NCBI GenBank assembly: GCA_016213435.1
Contig: JACRAL010000005.1
Coordinates: 1-39,815, forward strand
DNA length: 39,815 nt
Source: Bacteroidota bacterium
Lineage (GTDB): Bacteria > Bacteroidota > Bacteroidia > Palsa-948
Direction: 5' to 3'
The notes under the pieces were generated by a model, which had not been told where the DNA came from, did no database searches, and saw only the letters and a list, made by a program, of their open reading frames with translations. The position numbers and the translations under genes were made by a program. Position 1 is the first letter of the stretch. Each line of letters opens with the position of its first letter. Shown here piece by piece: positions 9,358 to 16,993 of this stretch.

Positions 9358-10779
9358 ATGAACAAATACTATCTCGGAGTTGATCTTGGTTCAACCACAT
9401 CCAAAGCGGTGATCATAAATGAGGATGATGAAATTATCGGTCGTGGCATCACCAACACGCGTTCCAATTATTCTGTTGCTGCGGATATTGCGCGAGATGA
9501 AGCAATTTACAATGCCCGCTTTTCCATCCTTCAAAAAAAAATGGGAGAAGAGATGAAAGCGAAACCCGAGTACAAAAGATACATCATTGATCTGGAAAGT
9601 GTTTTTCAATACGAACAGTTCAAGGTTCGTTTGGATAAATTAGGAGAAGAACTGGTAAAAACCTGCAATGCATTTTTTAAAGATGAAAAAAAGCGGGATG
9701 AAATTCTTGGGCATTTGAGAAGCATTCGCAAAGTATTCAAGCCGGTGATCAAGCATGATTATCTGTACAACAACCTTGGATCAAAAAATCAGTTCTTCCG
9801 TGATATTGTTTCTGAAAAGTATAATGAAGAGGTGAACAAACTCGACATGTCACTCTTTGAACCGCTTATGACCGTGTGGGACAAGAGCATCAGCCCTGCC
9901 GAAAATGAACGTGTTACTTTTAATTTCAAAGAACTGGTTCATAAAGCGATGGATGAACTGAGGGATAAATACAAAAACCTTCCTGAAACTTCTGCCGATA
10001 ATAAAAGCGTGAACTTTGATGCTGAAATGAATCTGCTGAAAGGAAATTTCGATCATGTTTCGGAAACCCTGCGTCAGCATATTGACGAAATTGCAGATAT
10101 TGAATTTCATATTGAGAATATGACCGGCACCGGTTATGGTCGTGCGTTGCTGCCTTTCCCTCAGGATTGCATCCGCTCTGAAATTTTATGTCATGCGTTT
10201 GGCGCTCACGCAATTTTTCCTGAAACAAGAACAGTGCTTGACATTGGCGGACAGGATACCAAAGCAATTCAAGTGGATAAATACGGATTGGTAACCAGTT
10301 TCCAGATGAACGATCGCTGCGCTGCAGGTTGCGGACGTTACCTCGGTTACATTGCCGATGAAATGAGTATTTCACTCAATGAACTCGGTCCCATGGCAAT
10401 GAAGGCGGATAAAGAAGTTGTCATTTGTTCCACTTGTACCGTGTTTGCAGGAGCGGAACTTCGTGAGCTCACCAACTTAGGTGAAAAGCGCGAAGATATT
10501 TTAGGTGGATTGCACAAAGCCATCATCATGCGTGCCATGTCACTCATTGCACGTTCGGGCGGTGTGTTCAATGAATTTACTTTCACAGGCGGTGTTGCAC
10601 GTAATCCTGCCGTGATAAAATATCTTACTCAATTGGTGAAAGAGAATTACGGAGATAGCATCAAAATAAATATTCACACCGATTCTATTTTCATGGGTGC
10701 GCTTGGTGGTGCCATGTTTGCCCGCAGAAATATTCAGGCGGAACTTCCTTCTGCGAAGAAAGGGAAGCAGGTGGCATAG
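9358..10779 (+). CDS. bcrA: benzoyl-CoA reductase subunit A (ATP-hydrolysing activator)
   Basis: An ASKHA-fold ATPase of the BadF/BadG/BcrA/BcrD family, 473 residues. Together with BcrD it couples ATP hydrolysis to low-potential electron transfer from ferredoxin to the BcrBC module. Phosphate 1 is YYLGVDLGSTTSKAV at the N-terminus; phosphate 2 is VLDIGGQDTKAIQVD. The two Cys that hold the bridging [4Fe-4S] cluster are in NDRCAAGCGR and CSTCTVFAGAELRE. A charged insert of roughly 200 residues between phosphate 1 and the core, as in BcrA/BzdP, distinguishes it from the shorter D subunit. Separated from bcrD by a 335-base region with two palindromic repeats. Confidence 0.92.
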   Translation: MNKYYLGVDLGSTTSKAVIINEDDEIIGRGITNTRSNYSVAADIARDEAIYNARFSILQKKMGEEMKAKPEYKRYIIDLESVFQYEQFKVRLDKLGEELVKTCNAFFKDEKKRDEILGHLRSIRKVFKPVIKHDYLYNNLGSKNQFFRDIVSEKYNEEVNKLDMSLFEPLMTVWDKSISPAENERVTFNFKELVHKAMDELRDKYKNLPETSADNKSVNFDAEMNLLKGNFDHVSETLRQHIDEIADIEFHIENMTGTGYGRALLPFPQDCIRSEILCHAFGAHAIFPETRTVLDIGGQDTKAIQVDKYGLVTSFQMNDRCAAGCGRYLGYIADEMSISLNELGPMAMKADKEVVICSTCTVFAGAELRELTNLGEKREDILGGLHKAIIMRAMSLIARSGGVFNEFTFTGGVARNPAVIKYLTQLVKENYGDSIKINIHTDSIFMGALGGAMFARRNIQAELPSAKKGKQVA

Positions 10780-10789
10780 TTTTATTCTA

Positions 10790-10873
10790 GCCCTCATCCT
10801 CAATCCTTCTCCCACAGTGAGAAGGAAGTTCACGGTTATTTCCCTCTCCTGTGGGGGAGGGTAGGGTGAGGGT
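10790..10873. repeat. family A repeat, double copy (bcrA-bcrD gap)
   Basis: CCCTCATCCTCAATCC at the left pairs imperfectly with GGGTAGGGTGAGGG at the right, with inner hairpins CTTCTCCCACAGTGAGAAG and CCCTCTCCTGTGGGGGAGGG. The hairpins could also affect mRNA stability between bcrA and bcrD. Confidence 0.8.
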
Positions 10874-11114
10874 TATGCTTCTCATTTTCTCTCTTTAAAC
10901 ATGACTGTTGTCATAGTATGAAATGAGGAATGGTGTTTACTTTGTTGCAACAAAACCCCCATTGTAATGAATATAGTATTTGGTTACTCCTTCCCCCTTG
11001 CAAAGGCAAACGTAGTCCCGATATCTATCGGGAGCGAGCGTAGCTCATACACGCAGTGGCGGGGAATTTTTCTCTTCAAATTTCATAAAACAATTACTGA
11101 ATAAAATAAATTCT
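10874..11114. other. bcrA-bcrD intergenic remainder
   Basis: The 335-base gap between bcrA and bcrD holds repeat copies at 10790-10873 and 10988-11066. In the rest, A/T-rich sequence, I see no ORF of note, no clear TAnnTTTG box and no T-tract terminator. Confidence 0.5.
10988..11066. repeat. family A long-form repeat with nested CCCGAT hairpin
   Basis: CTCCTTCCCCCTTGCAAAGG at the left, an inner GAGCGTAGCTC-like module and a GGCGGGGAA right end mark a long-form copy. Nested in it is the perfect-arm hairpin TCCCGATATCTATCGGGA (11016-11033), a second palindrome type that recurs at 22790. Confidence 0.75.
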
Positions 11115-11954
11115 ATGGATAAATCATTTAACACTATGGGAATTGATGTCGGTAGCAACTTCATCAAACTGGTTTTAATGGATTATTCTGACAAGCCAAA
11201 ACTATTAGATAAGCAAACGGAAAAGATCCGCAAAAGAAATCCTACTCAGGTTGCCGATGAAATGATTCAAACCATGCTTACCAAGCATAAGTTGAAATAC
11301 GAAGACATTGCCTACCTCGCTTCTACAGGTGAAGGAGACCTGGTAAAACGCAAACGCGGACATTTTTACGGCATGACTACGCACGCAAAAGGCGCTCACT
11401 TCTTTTTCCCCGATGCAAGAACTGTGGTGGATATGGGAGCACTGTATGTGCGCGCGGTAAAAATTTCAGGTGATGCTCGCGTGGAGGATTATAAAATGAC
11501 AGGACAGTGCGCATCGGGTTCCGGACAGTTTGTTGAAAATATTTCCCGTTACCTTGGATTATCCATTGAAGAAGTAGGCGAAGTTTCTTTATCGGCAAAA
11601 AATCCTGAAATATCATCCGGCATTTGTGCGGTGCTTGCCGAAACAGATGTCATCAATATGGTATCGCGCGGAATTTCTACGCCCGATATTATTAAAGGAA
11701 TTCATCTTTCCATTGCAAACAGAATTATCAAGCTTATGAGTTCGCTGAAAGGAGAATCGCCAATTATTCTCACAGGAGGAATGGCTTTGAACAAAGGAAT
11801 GCTTCAGGCGATCGAAGAGCAATTGAAAGAAACAGGAAAGAAATTTGAAATAAAAACTCATCCAGATGCTGGATATGCCGGAGCGATTGGTGCAGCATTG
11901 TGGGGAGGGTTTCGTCATATTAAGTTGAAAGAGAAAAAAGCAGTAGCAGCGTAA
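11115..11954 (+). CDS. bcrD: benzoyl-CoA reductase subunit D (ATP-hydrolysing activator)
   Basis: A 279-residue ASKHA ATPase, the usual size for BcrD/BzdQ. Phosphate 1 reads MGIDVGSNFIKLVLMD. The next nucleotide-binding stretch is TVVDMGALYVRAVKIS, less canonical than the IGGQD of BcrA, a difference also expected for D subunits. Cluster-bridging Cys are in TGQCASGSGQFVEN and SGICAVLAETDVIN. The adenosine-side motif is PIILTGGMALNKGML. It forms the AD heterodimer with BcrA. It is the last reductase gene; a hairpin at 12095 and a new long gap follow it. Confidence 0.9.
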   Translation: MDKSFNTMGIDVGSNFIKLVLMDYSDKPKLLDKQTEKIRKRNPTQVADEMIQTMLTKHKLKYEDIAYLASTGEGDLVKRKRGHFYGMTTHAKGAHFFFPDARTVVDMGALYVRAVKISGDARVEDYKMTGQCASGSGQFVENISRYLGLSIEEVGEVSLSAKNPEISSGICAVLAETDVINMVSRGISTPDIIKGIHLSIANRIIKLMSSLKGESPIILTGGMALNKGMLQAIEEQLKETGKKFEIKTHPDAGYAGAIGAALWGGFRHIKLKEKKAVAA

Positions 11955-11964
11955 AAATTATTTC

Positions 11965-12078
11965 ATGTCAGATAAAAATTATTCGCTGAATTTTGATGCC
12001 AGAGAGAATGCAAGATGTTTGATCCTGTGCGACTTAGGGACTATGGGGGTTCCCATGCGCGTGCATTTCACTCATTGA
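11965..12078 (+). CDS. possible small ORF, 37 codons
   Basis: An ATG-started frame of 37 codons lies 10 bases after bcrD (MSDKNYSLNFDAREN...). It is too short for the ORF track and matches no family I recognise. Thauera-type bcr operons carry a ferredoxin gene near this place, but this peptide has only two Cys and no CxxCxxC motif. It may be a chance ORF or a gene remnant. Confidence 0.2.
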   Translation: MSDKNYSLNFDARENARCLILCDLGTMGVPMRVHFTH

Positions 12079-12094
12079 CAAGTTCTCTTGCAAA

Positions 12095-12116
12095 GGGCAG
12101 GCAGCAATGCCTGCCC
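12095..12116. repeat. perfect-arm hairpin GGGCAGGC/GCCTGCCC
   Basis: Eight-base arms GGGCAGGC and GCCTGCCC surround the loop AGCAAT between bcrD and the acyl-CoA synthetase gene. No T-run follows, so it is not a standard intrinsic terminator. It may be another dispersed palindrome or a transcript-processing or attenuation structure. Confidence 0.6.
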
Positions 12117-12164
12117 GAGCATCATCTCTTCGGTGAAATTCCAGAATAATAAAAATAGTTTATT

Positions 12165-14354
12165 ATGAATTATCCCGAAGCCAAAGAAAAAAAATCCACT
12201 TCAAAAATTGTTCATGAACTGGATTCACTTTTTAAACCAAAGTCCATTGCCATCATTGGCGCCTCTTCCAAAGAACTTTCTATCGGGAATGTTATTCTGA
12301 AAAATCTTGTTCACTTTGGTTACACAGGAAAAATATATCCCATCAATCCCAAGGAACCTGAAGTAAGAGGAATAAAAGCATATCCAACCATCTTTGATGT
12401 TCCGGATAATATTGATCTTGCTCACGTAATTATTCCCAGCAAATTTGTTCCGCAGATAATTGAAGATTGTGGCAAGAAAGGAATTAAATCCGTTATCATC
12501 AATTCGGCTGGCTTCAGCGAAATGGGAGAAGAAGGCAAAGCGCTTCAAAAAGCATTTTTAGCAAAAGCAAAAGAATATGGAGTACGAATATTCGGTCCTA
12601 ATTGCCAGGGAATTATCAATTGTGATCCTGAATACAATGCGTATTGTGATTTCACTTTTACTTTTCCGAAACCCGGTTCTATTTCCATTGTTGCATTGAG
12701 CGGTGGAGTAGGGGCATTCATCATGCAAAGTTTGTTCGATCTTGAGATCGGCATGCGCATGTACGCATCCAACGGAAATGCCTGCGATATTTCTATTTCG
12801 GATGTGGTGAATTATTACGGAGAGGACGAAGGAACAAAAGCCATCATTTTATATACCGAAGGATTTCACAATCCAAAAGAGTTTCTGGAAGTTGCAAAAG
12901 TTGTTGCAAAGAAAAAACCGATTCTTGCCATGAAAGCAGGACGTACCGAAGCAGGCGCGCAAGCTGCCGCTTCTCATACAGGTTCACTTGCAGGAGTTGA
13001 TATTGCAACAGAATTAATTTTTGAAAAAGCAGGAATACTTGCTTTTAATAATGAAGAGGAAATGTGCCAGGTGGCGATGGCATTTTCCACGCAGCCCATT
13101 CCGAAAGGAAACCGTGTGGGAATCATTACAAACACCGGAGGACCTGCTGTTATTGCAACCGATGAACTGGTGAGTGCGGGATTAGTACTTCCTCCGCTTT
13201 CAGACAAAGCAAAAAATATTCTAAAAACAACTTTACTTCCGGAAGCTACTATTGGAAATCCCATTGATGTGGTGGCAACAGGTGGAGGAACACATTTCCG
13301 CAGCGCTCTGGATGTGTTGATGAATGAGGAAACGATAGATTCCATCTACATAAATTTTGTTACCGCTCCTTTCACTGATACGGATGAAGTAGCCAGACAA
13401 ATCGTGGAAGTGAACAAGATGAAGAAGAAACCCATCGTTTGCAATTTCATGACCAACCTGAGTATGGAACGATATCAGGTTACTACTAAGATAATGAAAG
13501 AAGGTGGTGTTCCTTGCTACGCATTTCCAACCACCGCAGCAAAAGCACTTGGTGCTTTGTATAAATACCACAAAGTGCGCTCAAGGAATATTGGAGAAGC
13601 AAAAGTATTTAAAGAAGTAGATAAAGAAAAGGCTAAAAAAATTATTCAATCAGGTTCCTCCCCTTCGGGGAGGTCAGGTTGGGTCTTCCTCTCCTCTGAT
13701 AAAGTGTACACCTTGCTTTCCGCCTACGGGATTCCCGTTGCAGATTGGAGATTAGTTGACGATGTCGAAAAAACAGTTAAAGCAGCTACCGAAATCGGTT
13801 TCCCCGTTGTGATAAAGGCAGATGCAGAATCATTGGTACATAAAAGTGATCTCGGTGGAGTGGCTGTAAATATTAAGAATGCGGATGAAGTACGGGCAGT
13901 TGTTGAGAATATGAAAAGAAAGTTCGGACCATCCTCTGGCTCCTCCCCTTCGGGGAGGTCGGGTGGGGTGGCTGATCTGAAATTCTTCGTCCAGAAATTT
14001 CTTCCCGGTGGAAAGGAGCTTGTGGCAGGAGTAAGTGCACAGCGCGGATTGGAGCCACTTGTCATGTTTGGGCTCGGTGGAATATATGTGGAGGTGCTGA
14101 AAGATGTTGTTTTCAAAATAGCACCTGTAACAGAACTGGAAGCAAAAGAAATGCTTTCCTCCATCAAAGCTTCTAAGCTATTGGATGGCGTGCGTGGCGA
14201 GAAAGGAATTCACAAAGAAAGCGTTATAGAGATTATTCAGCGTCTTTCCCAATTGGTAATTGACTTCCCCGAAATTCAAGAAATGGATCTGAATCCCATC
14301 ATGGCTTTTGTGGATAAGGCGTTTGTGGTGGATGCAAGAATAAAAGTTCAATAA
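12165..14354 (+). CDS. acyl-CoA synthetase (ADP-forming), fused alpha-beta
   Basis: A 729-residue NDP-forming acyl-CoA ligase. Residues about 25-150 form the CoA-binding domain (SIAIIGASSKELSIGN, FGPNCQGIINCDP), then succinyl-CoA-ligase-like domains with the likely phospho-His near 271 in ASHTGSLAG, then a C-terminal ATP-grasp (VVIKADAESLVHKSDLGG, MDLNPIMAF). Such enzymes make ATP from acyl-CoA or activate acids, including aryl acids in archaeal examples. Lying inside the benzoyl-CoA cluster, it may activate benzoate or recover ATP from acetyl-CoA (inference). Two palindromic repeats are inserted in frame, one at about residue 497 at the alpha-beta junction and one at about 593 in the ATP-grasp part, both probably in loops. 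Confidence 0.87.
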   Translation: MNYPEAKEKKSTSKIVHELDSLFKPKSIAIIGASSKELSIGNVILKNLVHFGYTGKIYPINPKEPEVRGIKAYPTIFDVPDNIDLAHVIIPSKFVPQIIEDCGKKGIKSVIINSAGFSEMGEEGKALQKAFLAKAKEYGVRIFGPNCQGIINCDPEYNAYCDFTFTFPKPGSISIVALSGGVGAFIMQSLFDLEIGMRMYASNGNACDISISDVVNYYGEDEGTKAIILYTEGFHNPKEFLEVAKVVAKKKPILAMKAGRTEAGAQAAASHTGSLAGVDIATELIFEKAGILAFNNEEEMCQVAMAFSTQPIPKGNRVGIITNTGGPAVIATDELVSAGLVLPPLSDKAKNILKTTLLPEATIGNPIDVVATGGGTHFRSALDVLMNEETIDSIYINFVTAPFTDTDEVARQIVEVNKMKKKPIVCNFMTNLSMERYQVTTKIMKEGGVPCYAFPTTAAKALGALYKYHKVRSRNIGEAKVFKEVDKEKAKKIIQSGSSPSGRSGWVFLSSDKVYTLLSAYGIPVADWRLVDDVEKTVKAATEIGFPVVIKADAESLVHKSDLGGVAVNIKNADEVRAVVENMKRKFGPSSGSSPSGRSGGVADLKFFVQKFLPGGKELVAGVSAQRGLEPLVMFGLGGIYVEVLKDVVFKIAPVTELEAKEMLSSIKASKLLDGVRGEKGIHKESVIEIIQRLSQLVIDFPEIQEMDLNPIMAFVDKAFVVDARIKVQ
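13656..13684. repeat. family A repeat in acyl-CoA synthetase (first)
   Basis: The hairpin CCTCCCCTTCGGGGAGG plus a GTTGGGT tail encodes SSPSGRSGWV in frame, in the linker between the CoA-ligase part and the ATP-grasp domain. Confidence 0.85.
13941..13971. repeat. family A repeat in acyl-CoA synthetase (second)
   Basis: CCTCCCCTTCGGGGAGG plus GTGGGGTGG, nearly identical to the copy about 285 bases upstream. It is read in the same frame (SSPSGRSGGV) and falls between a helix ending KRKFGP and the strand FFVQKFLPG. Confidence 0.86.
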
Positions 14355-14408
14355 GTACATTCATTTGCCGCTTTCTTATTTGAATGCCAAACGATATAAC
14401 AGACTTAA

Positions 14409-14981
14409 ATGCAACAATCAGTATTCGCTAAATATGTTCTTCCTTTTTTTCAATGGTATGCATTGATGATCGTACTGGCAATTATCATTGACTATTTTCT
14501 TCATCGTTATCATCTCATTGTTGTCGGTCGTTATCTTGGTTATCTGGGAACTTTCGTTGTGATCTTATCCTTTATTTATTCCTTACGCAAGCGGCAGTTA
14601 ATAAGATCGGGCTCGCCAAAAGAACTTTTGCTTCTGCATGAATACATGGCATGGGTTGGCTCTGTCATGATCCTTGTTCACGCAGGCATTCATTTCAACG
14701 CAATATTGCCATGGCTTGCCATCCTGATGCTGCTGATTGCCGTAGCAAGCGGACTGATCGGCAAATTTCTTTTAAAAAAATCTCATGATGCTTTGAAAGA
14801 GAAAAAGCAGGATTTGATGAATAAAGGAATCACCGAAGCAGAAGCAGAAAAAAATCTTTTTTTAGATTCCATTACAGTTGATCTGATGAGGAAATGGAGA
14901 GCCGTTCATCTTCCCATCACATTGCTGTTAGGCGTTTTGGTATTGATTCATATAATCACCATCGTAATGTTCAGCAAATGA
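14409..14981 (+). CDS. membrane protein, candidate b-type cytochrome
   Basis: A 190-residue integral membrane protein with about five hydrophobic segments (near residues 9-30, 41-60, 76-95, 97-120 and 165-187). His residues face the right places for heme b: HEYMAWVGSVMILVHAGIHF contains three in one helix region, and HLPITLLLGVLVLIH has a pair framing the last helix. This resembles cytochrome b561/ferric-reductase-like quinol-interacting anchors. It overlaps the decaheme cytochrome gene by 4 bases (ATGA), strongly suggesting that the two proteins form one electron-transfer module from the quinone pool to periplasmic hemes. Heme binding is inferred. Confidence 0.6.
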   Translation: MQQSVFAKYVLPFFQWYALMIVLAIIIDYFLHRYHLIVVGRYLGYLGTFVVILSFIYSLRKRQLIRSGSPKELLLLHEYMAWVGSVMILVHAGIHFNAILPWLAILMLLIAVASGLIGKFLLKKSHDALKEKKQDLMNKGITEAEAEKNLFLDSITVDLMRKWRAVHLPITLLLGVLVLIHIITIVMFSK

Positions 14982-15865
14982 AAAGAATAGTTGTTTTAGT
15001 GATCGTTGCCTTATGCGCATGTATGGTATACCTGTTTCCTCAGGAGATGATCAATCCCGGAGATCTGGTAGCAGGACATCAGCACCTGAAAGACAAATGC
15101 CTCGCATGTCATCATCCCTTTTGGGGAATAGCTTCCGAAAAATGTATCAGCTGCCATAAACTCTCCGATATCGGTAAGGATACACTCATGTCAAATGATT
15201 CGACTTCAAACAAGAGCAAAACATCTTTTCATCTTAATTTTTCAAATCAGGAATGTACCGGCTGTCATACCGATCATAAAGGACTCAAGCCCGGTATTTC
15301 TTTAAGCAGATTTGATCATAAATTTTTATCGGGAGCGGAGAATGCGCAATGCATCAGCTGTCACAGCAAACCTACAGATGATGTTCATGCGCAATTATCT
15401 ACTGCCTGCAACAACTGCCATAACACGCAAGGATGGAGATCTTTTGTATCCTTTGATCATGCCATGATACAGGGCGCAGATAAAAACAATTGCATTACCT
15501 GTCATCAGCAGCCAAAAGCAACTTATCATAATCAATTCAATACCGATTGCGCAAAATGCCACATCACCAGCAAATGGCGGCCCTCTTCTTTTGATCATTC
15601 ATCGTATTTTATACTCGACCAAAACCATAATGCCAATTGCATTACCTGCCACTCCGATAATAACTTCAGCGCATACACCTGTTATGGCTGCCACGAACAT
15701 TCGCAGGGAAAAATGGAGAGCAAACATTACGAGGAAGGAATTACAAATATTATTAATTGTGTAAGATGCCATAAAAGCGGCAATGAACATGAAACCGAAG
15801 GCGGCTCGCGCTCAAATGAAGGAGGAGAGGGACACGGAAAACACGAAGATCATGATGATGATTAA
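14978..15865 (+). CDS. decaheme c-type cytochrome
   Basis: The ORF track starts this at 14894, but the ATG at 14978, overlapping the previous stop as ATGA, gives a clean N-terminal signal or anchor (MKRIVVLVIVALCACMVYLF). The mature part has ten CxxCH heme motifs (CLACH, CISCH, CTGCH, CISCH, CNNCH, CITCH, CAKCH, CITCH, CYGCH, CVRCH) and many extra His for bis-His ligation, including repeated FDH and H..C spacings like cytochrome c3/doubled-CXXCH families. The C-terminus is His/Asp/Glu-rich (GKHEDHDDD), a possible metal-binding tail. It is probably periplasmic and accepts electrons from the membrane partner encoded upstream. Confidence 0.88.
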   Translation: MKRIVVLVIVALCACMVYLFPQEMINPGDLVAGHQHLKDKCLACHHPFWGIASEKCISCHKLSDIGKDTLMSNDSTSNKSKTSFHLNFSNQECTGCHTDHKGLKPGISLSRFDHKFLSGAENAQCISCHSKPTDDVHAQLSTACNNCHNTQGWRSFVSFDHAMIQGADKNNCITCHQQPKATYHNQFNTDCAKCHITSKWRPSSFDHSSYFILDQNHNANCITCHSDNNFSAYTCYGCHEHSQGKMESKHYEEGITNIINCVRCHKSGNEHETEGGSRSNEGGEGHGKHEDHDDD

Positions 15866-15889
15866 ACTATGATTACAACAGCTGTCAAA

Positions 15890-16055
15890 TACAAAAATCC
15901 CATATTCTTCATCGTAAAGGACATATTGTCCATCGTAAAGCCAATATCCTCTATCGTAAAGGACATATTGTCTATCGTAAAGCCAATATCCTTTGCTATA
16001 ACTCCAATATCCTCCGCTATAACTCCAATATCCTCTGCTATAACTCCTCAGTACG
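15890..16055. repeat. 21-base tandem repeat array
   Basis: About seven 21-base units in two alternating types: ATCGTAAAGGACATATTGTC, then ATCGTAAAGCCAATATCCTC, then GCTATAACTCCAATATCCTC. The period is a multiple of seven, like the heptad repeats elsewhere in the window. The track's 67-residue ORF here (SIVKPISSIVKDILSIVK...) is simply its translation. The array marks the left edge of a short segment with different codon use. Confidence 0.8.
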
Positions 16056-16116
16056 CGCTAAGCTCTGCTTAGTGCGCGCATAAGTAAAGTTAGTAGCAAT
16101 GCTTAAAAAAAACACT

Positions 16117-16329
16117 ATGAAAACAATAGCCCTCTTATTTACAGTCGCAACAGTATTTCTTGCGGCAACTTCCTGCAACAAGAACAGACCCGATTGTTTT
16201 GACAAAAAACTTTACCGACAGCACAAAAATGACCTCTGCACAGACGATTGTCCTGGCGTGGTAGGTTGTGATGGAAAATTGTATTGCAACGAGTGTTACG
16301 CAACAAGACAAGGTATACATGTTAAATAG
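16117..16329 (+). CDS. small lipoprotein with Kazal-like domain
   Basis: About 70 residues from the ATG at 16117 (the track begins 18 bases earlier). A lipoprotein signal ends FLAATSCNK. The rest contains a Kazal-like cysteine pattern (CTDDCPGVVGCDGKLYCNEC) with the typical GxDGKxYxNEC core. Kazal domains usually inhibit serine proteases or serve as small folded surface modules; the bacterial role is unknown. Codons favour GAC over GAT more than neighbouring genes, hinting at acquisition together with the next gene. Confidence 0.6.
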   Translation: MKTIALLFTVATVFLAATSCNKNRPDCFDKKLYRQHKNDLCTDDCPGVVGCDGKLYCNECYATRQGIHVK

Positions 16330-16342
16330 AAACACAACGATA

Positions 16343-16930
16343 ATGACTACAAGACAAACACAACTTTTGACGGTTGCAATTGTAACACTTTCGTTCTTCG
16401 TGACGACTTGCAGTAAAGATGTATGTGATAATTATACGGAGTTGACAGACCATAACCACTTAGTCGACCTCAGCCCTTTAAATGGAGCGCATGAACTTCT
16501 TGATACCTTGACAAAGTATCCGCAGTTACAAGTTTACAGAGTGCTCAACAACCAATACTGTTATGGAATGCAGTGTAATGTTTTTTATAAGGGATTTAAA
16601 GTTTTCACCGACTACTACGCTCTTTATAAGAGTAAATCTGACAACAATATCTACACTGCCGACCCTGCAATCGTTGACACAATAAATATTTCGCTGACCG
16701 CATCCATACAATTCGACAAAGCAATCAGTATTGCAAGACAAAATATGAATTATAGCAACACTTGTATTTCATACCGACTTGGAATTTACAACTTAAATGC
16801 GGGGACATCAAACCAGACAAAAAATTACAAATTGATTTGGAAAATTCAGGGTGAAAATGGTTATCCGGTTGTAGACCTTGACGCAAACAGCGGACAAGTT
16901 TATTATGCGTTCGATGGGAAAGAACAATAA
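16343..16930 (+). CDS. lipoprotein, unknown function, PepSY-like C-terminus
   Basis: I chose the ATG at 16343, 13 bases after the previous stop; the track start at 16268 would overlap the Kazal gene. A lipoprotein signal ends LSFFVTTCSK. The C-terminal third (LIWKIQGENGYPVVDLD, SGQVYYAFDG) resembles a PepSY-type module; the central part (VYRVLNNQYCYGMQCNVFYKG) is unfamiliar. Codon choice (GAC, ACA, AAC) differs from the flanking catabolic genes. No functional link to the benzoyl-CoA pathway can be seen, and it may have been inserted with its neighbour. Confidence 0.6.
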   Translation: MTTRQTQLLTVAIVTLSFFVTTCSKDVCDNYTELTDHNHLVDLSPLNGAHELLDTLTKYPQLQVYRVLNNQYCYGMQCNVFYKGFKVFTDYYALYKSKSDNNIYTADPAIVDTINISLTASIQFDKAISIARQNMNYSNTCISYRLGIYNLNAGTSNQTKNYKLIWKIQGENGYPVVDLDANSGQVYYAFDGKEQ

Positions 16931-16993
16931 ATATAAATACGTAAGCTAAGCTTGAAAGACAACAATAAAATCAACAAACAAAAAACCATAGTT

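Noticed and set aside
9926-10375. 149-residue minus-strand ORF inside bcrA
   Set aside because: Shadow of the strongly supported bcrA frame; no recognisable motif.
11965-12078. Ferredoxin gene of the bcr operon
   Set aside because: The small frame after bcrD has only two Cys and no CxxCxxC motifs.
12095-12116. Intrinsic terminator after bcrD
   Set aside because: Strong hairpin but no following T-run; the surrounding sequence is mixed, so kept only as a hairpin.
15890-16055. Possible CRISPR array
   Set aside because: Units are directly adjacent 21-mers with no unique spacers and no cas genes.
15869-16072. 67-residue ORF after the decaheme cytochrome
   Set aside because: It is only the translation of the 21-base tandem array; no domain, no codon bias of a gene.
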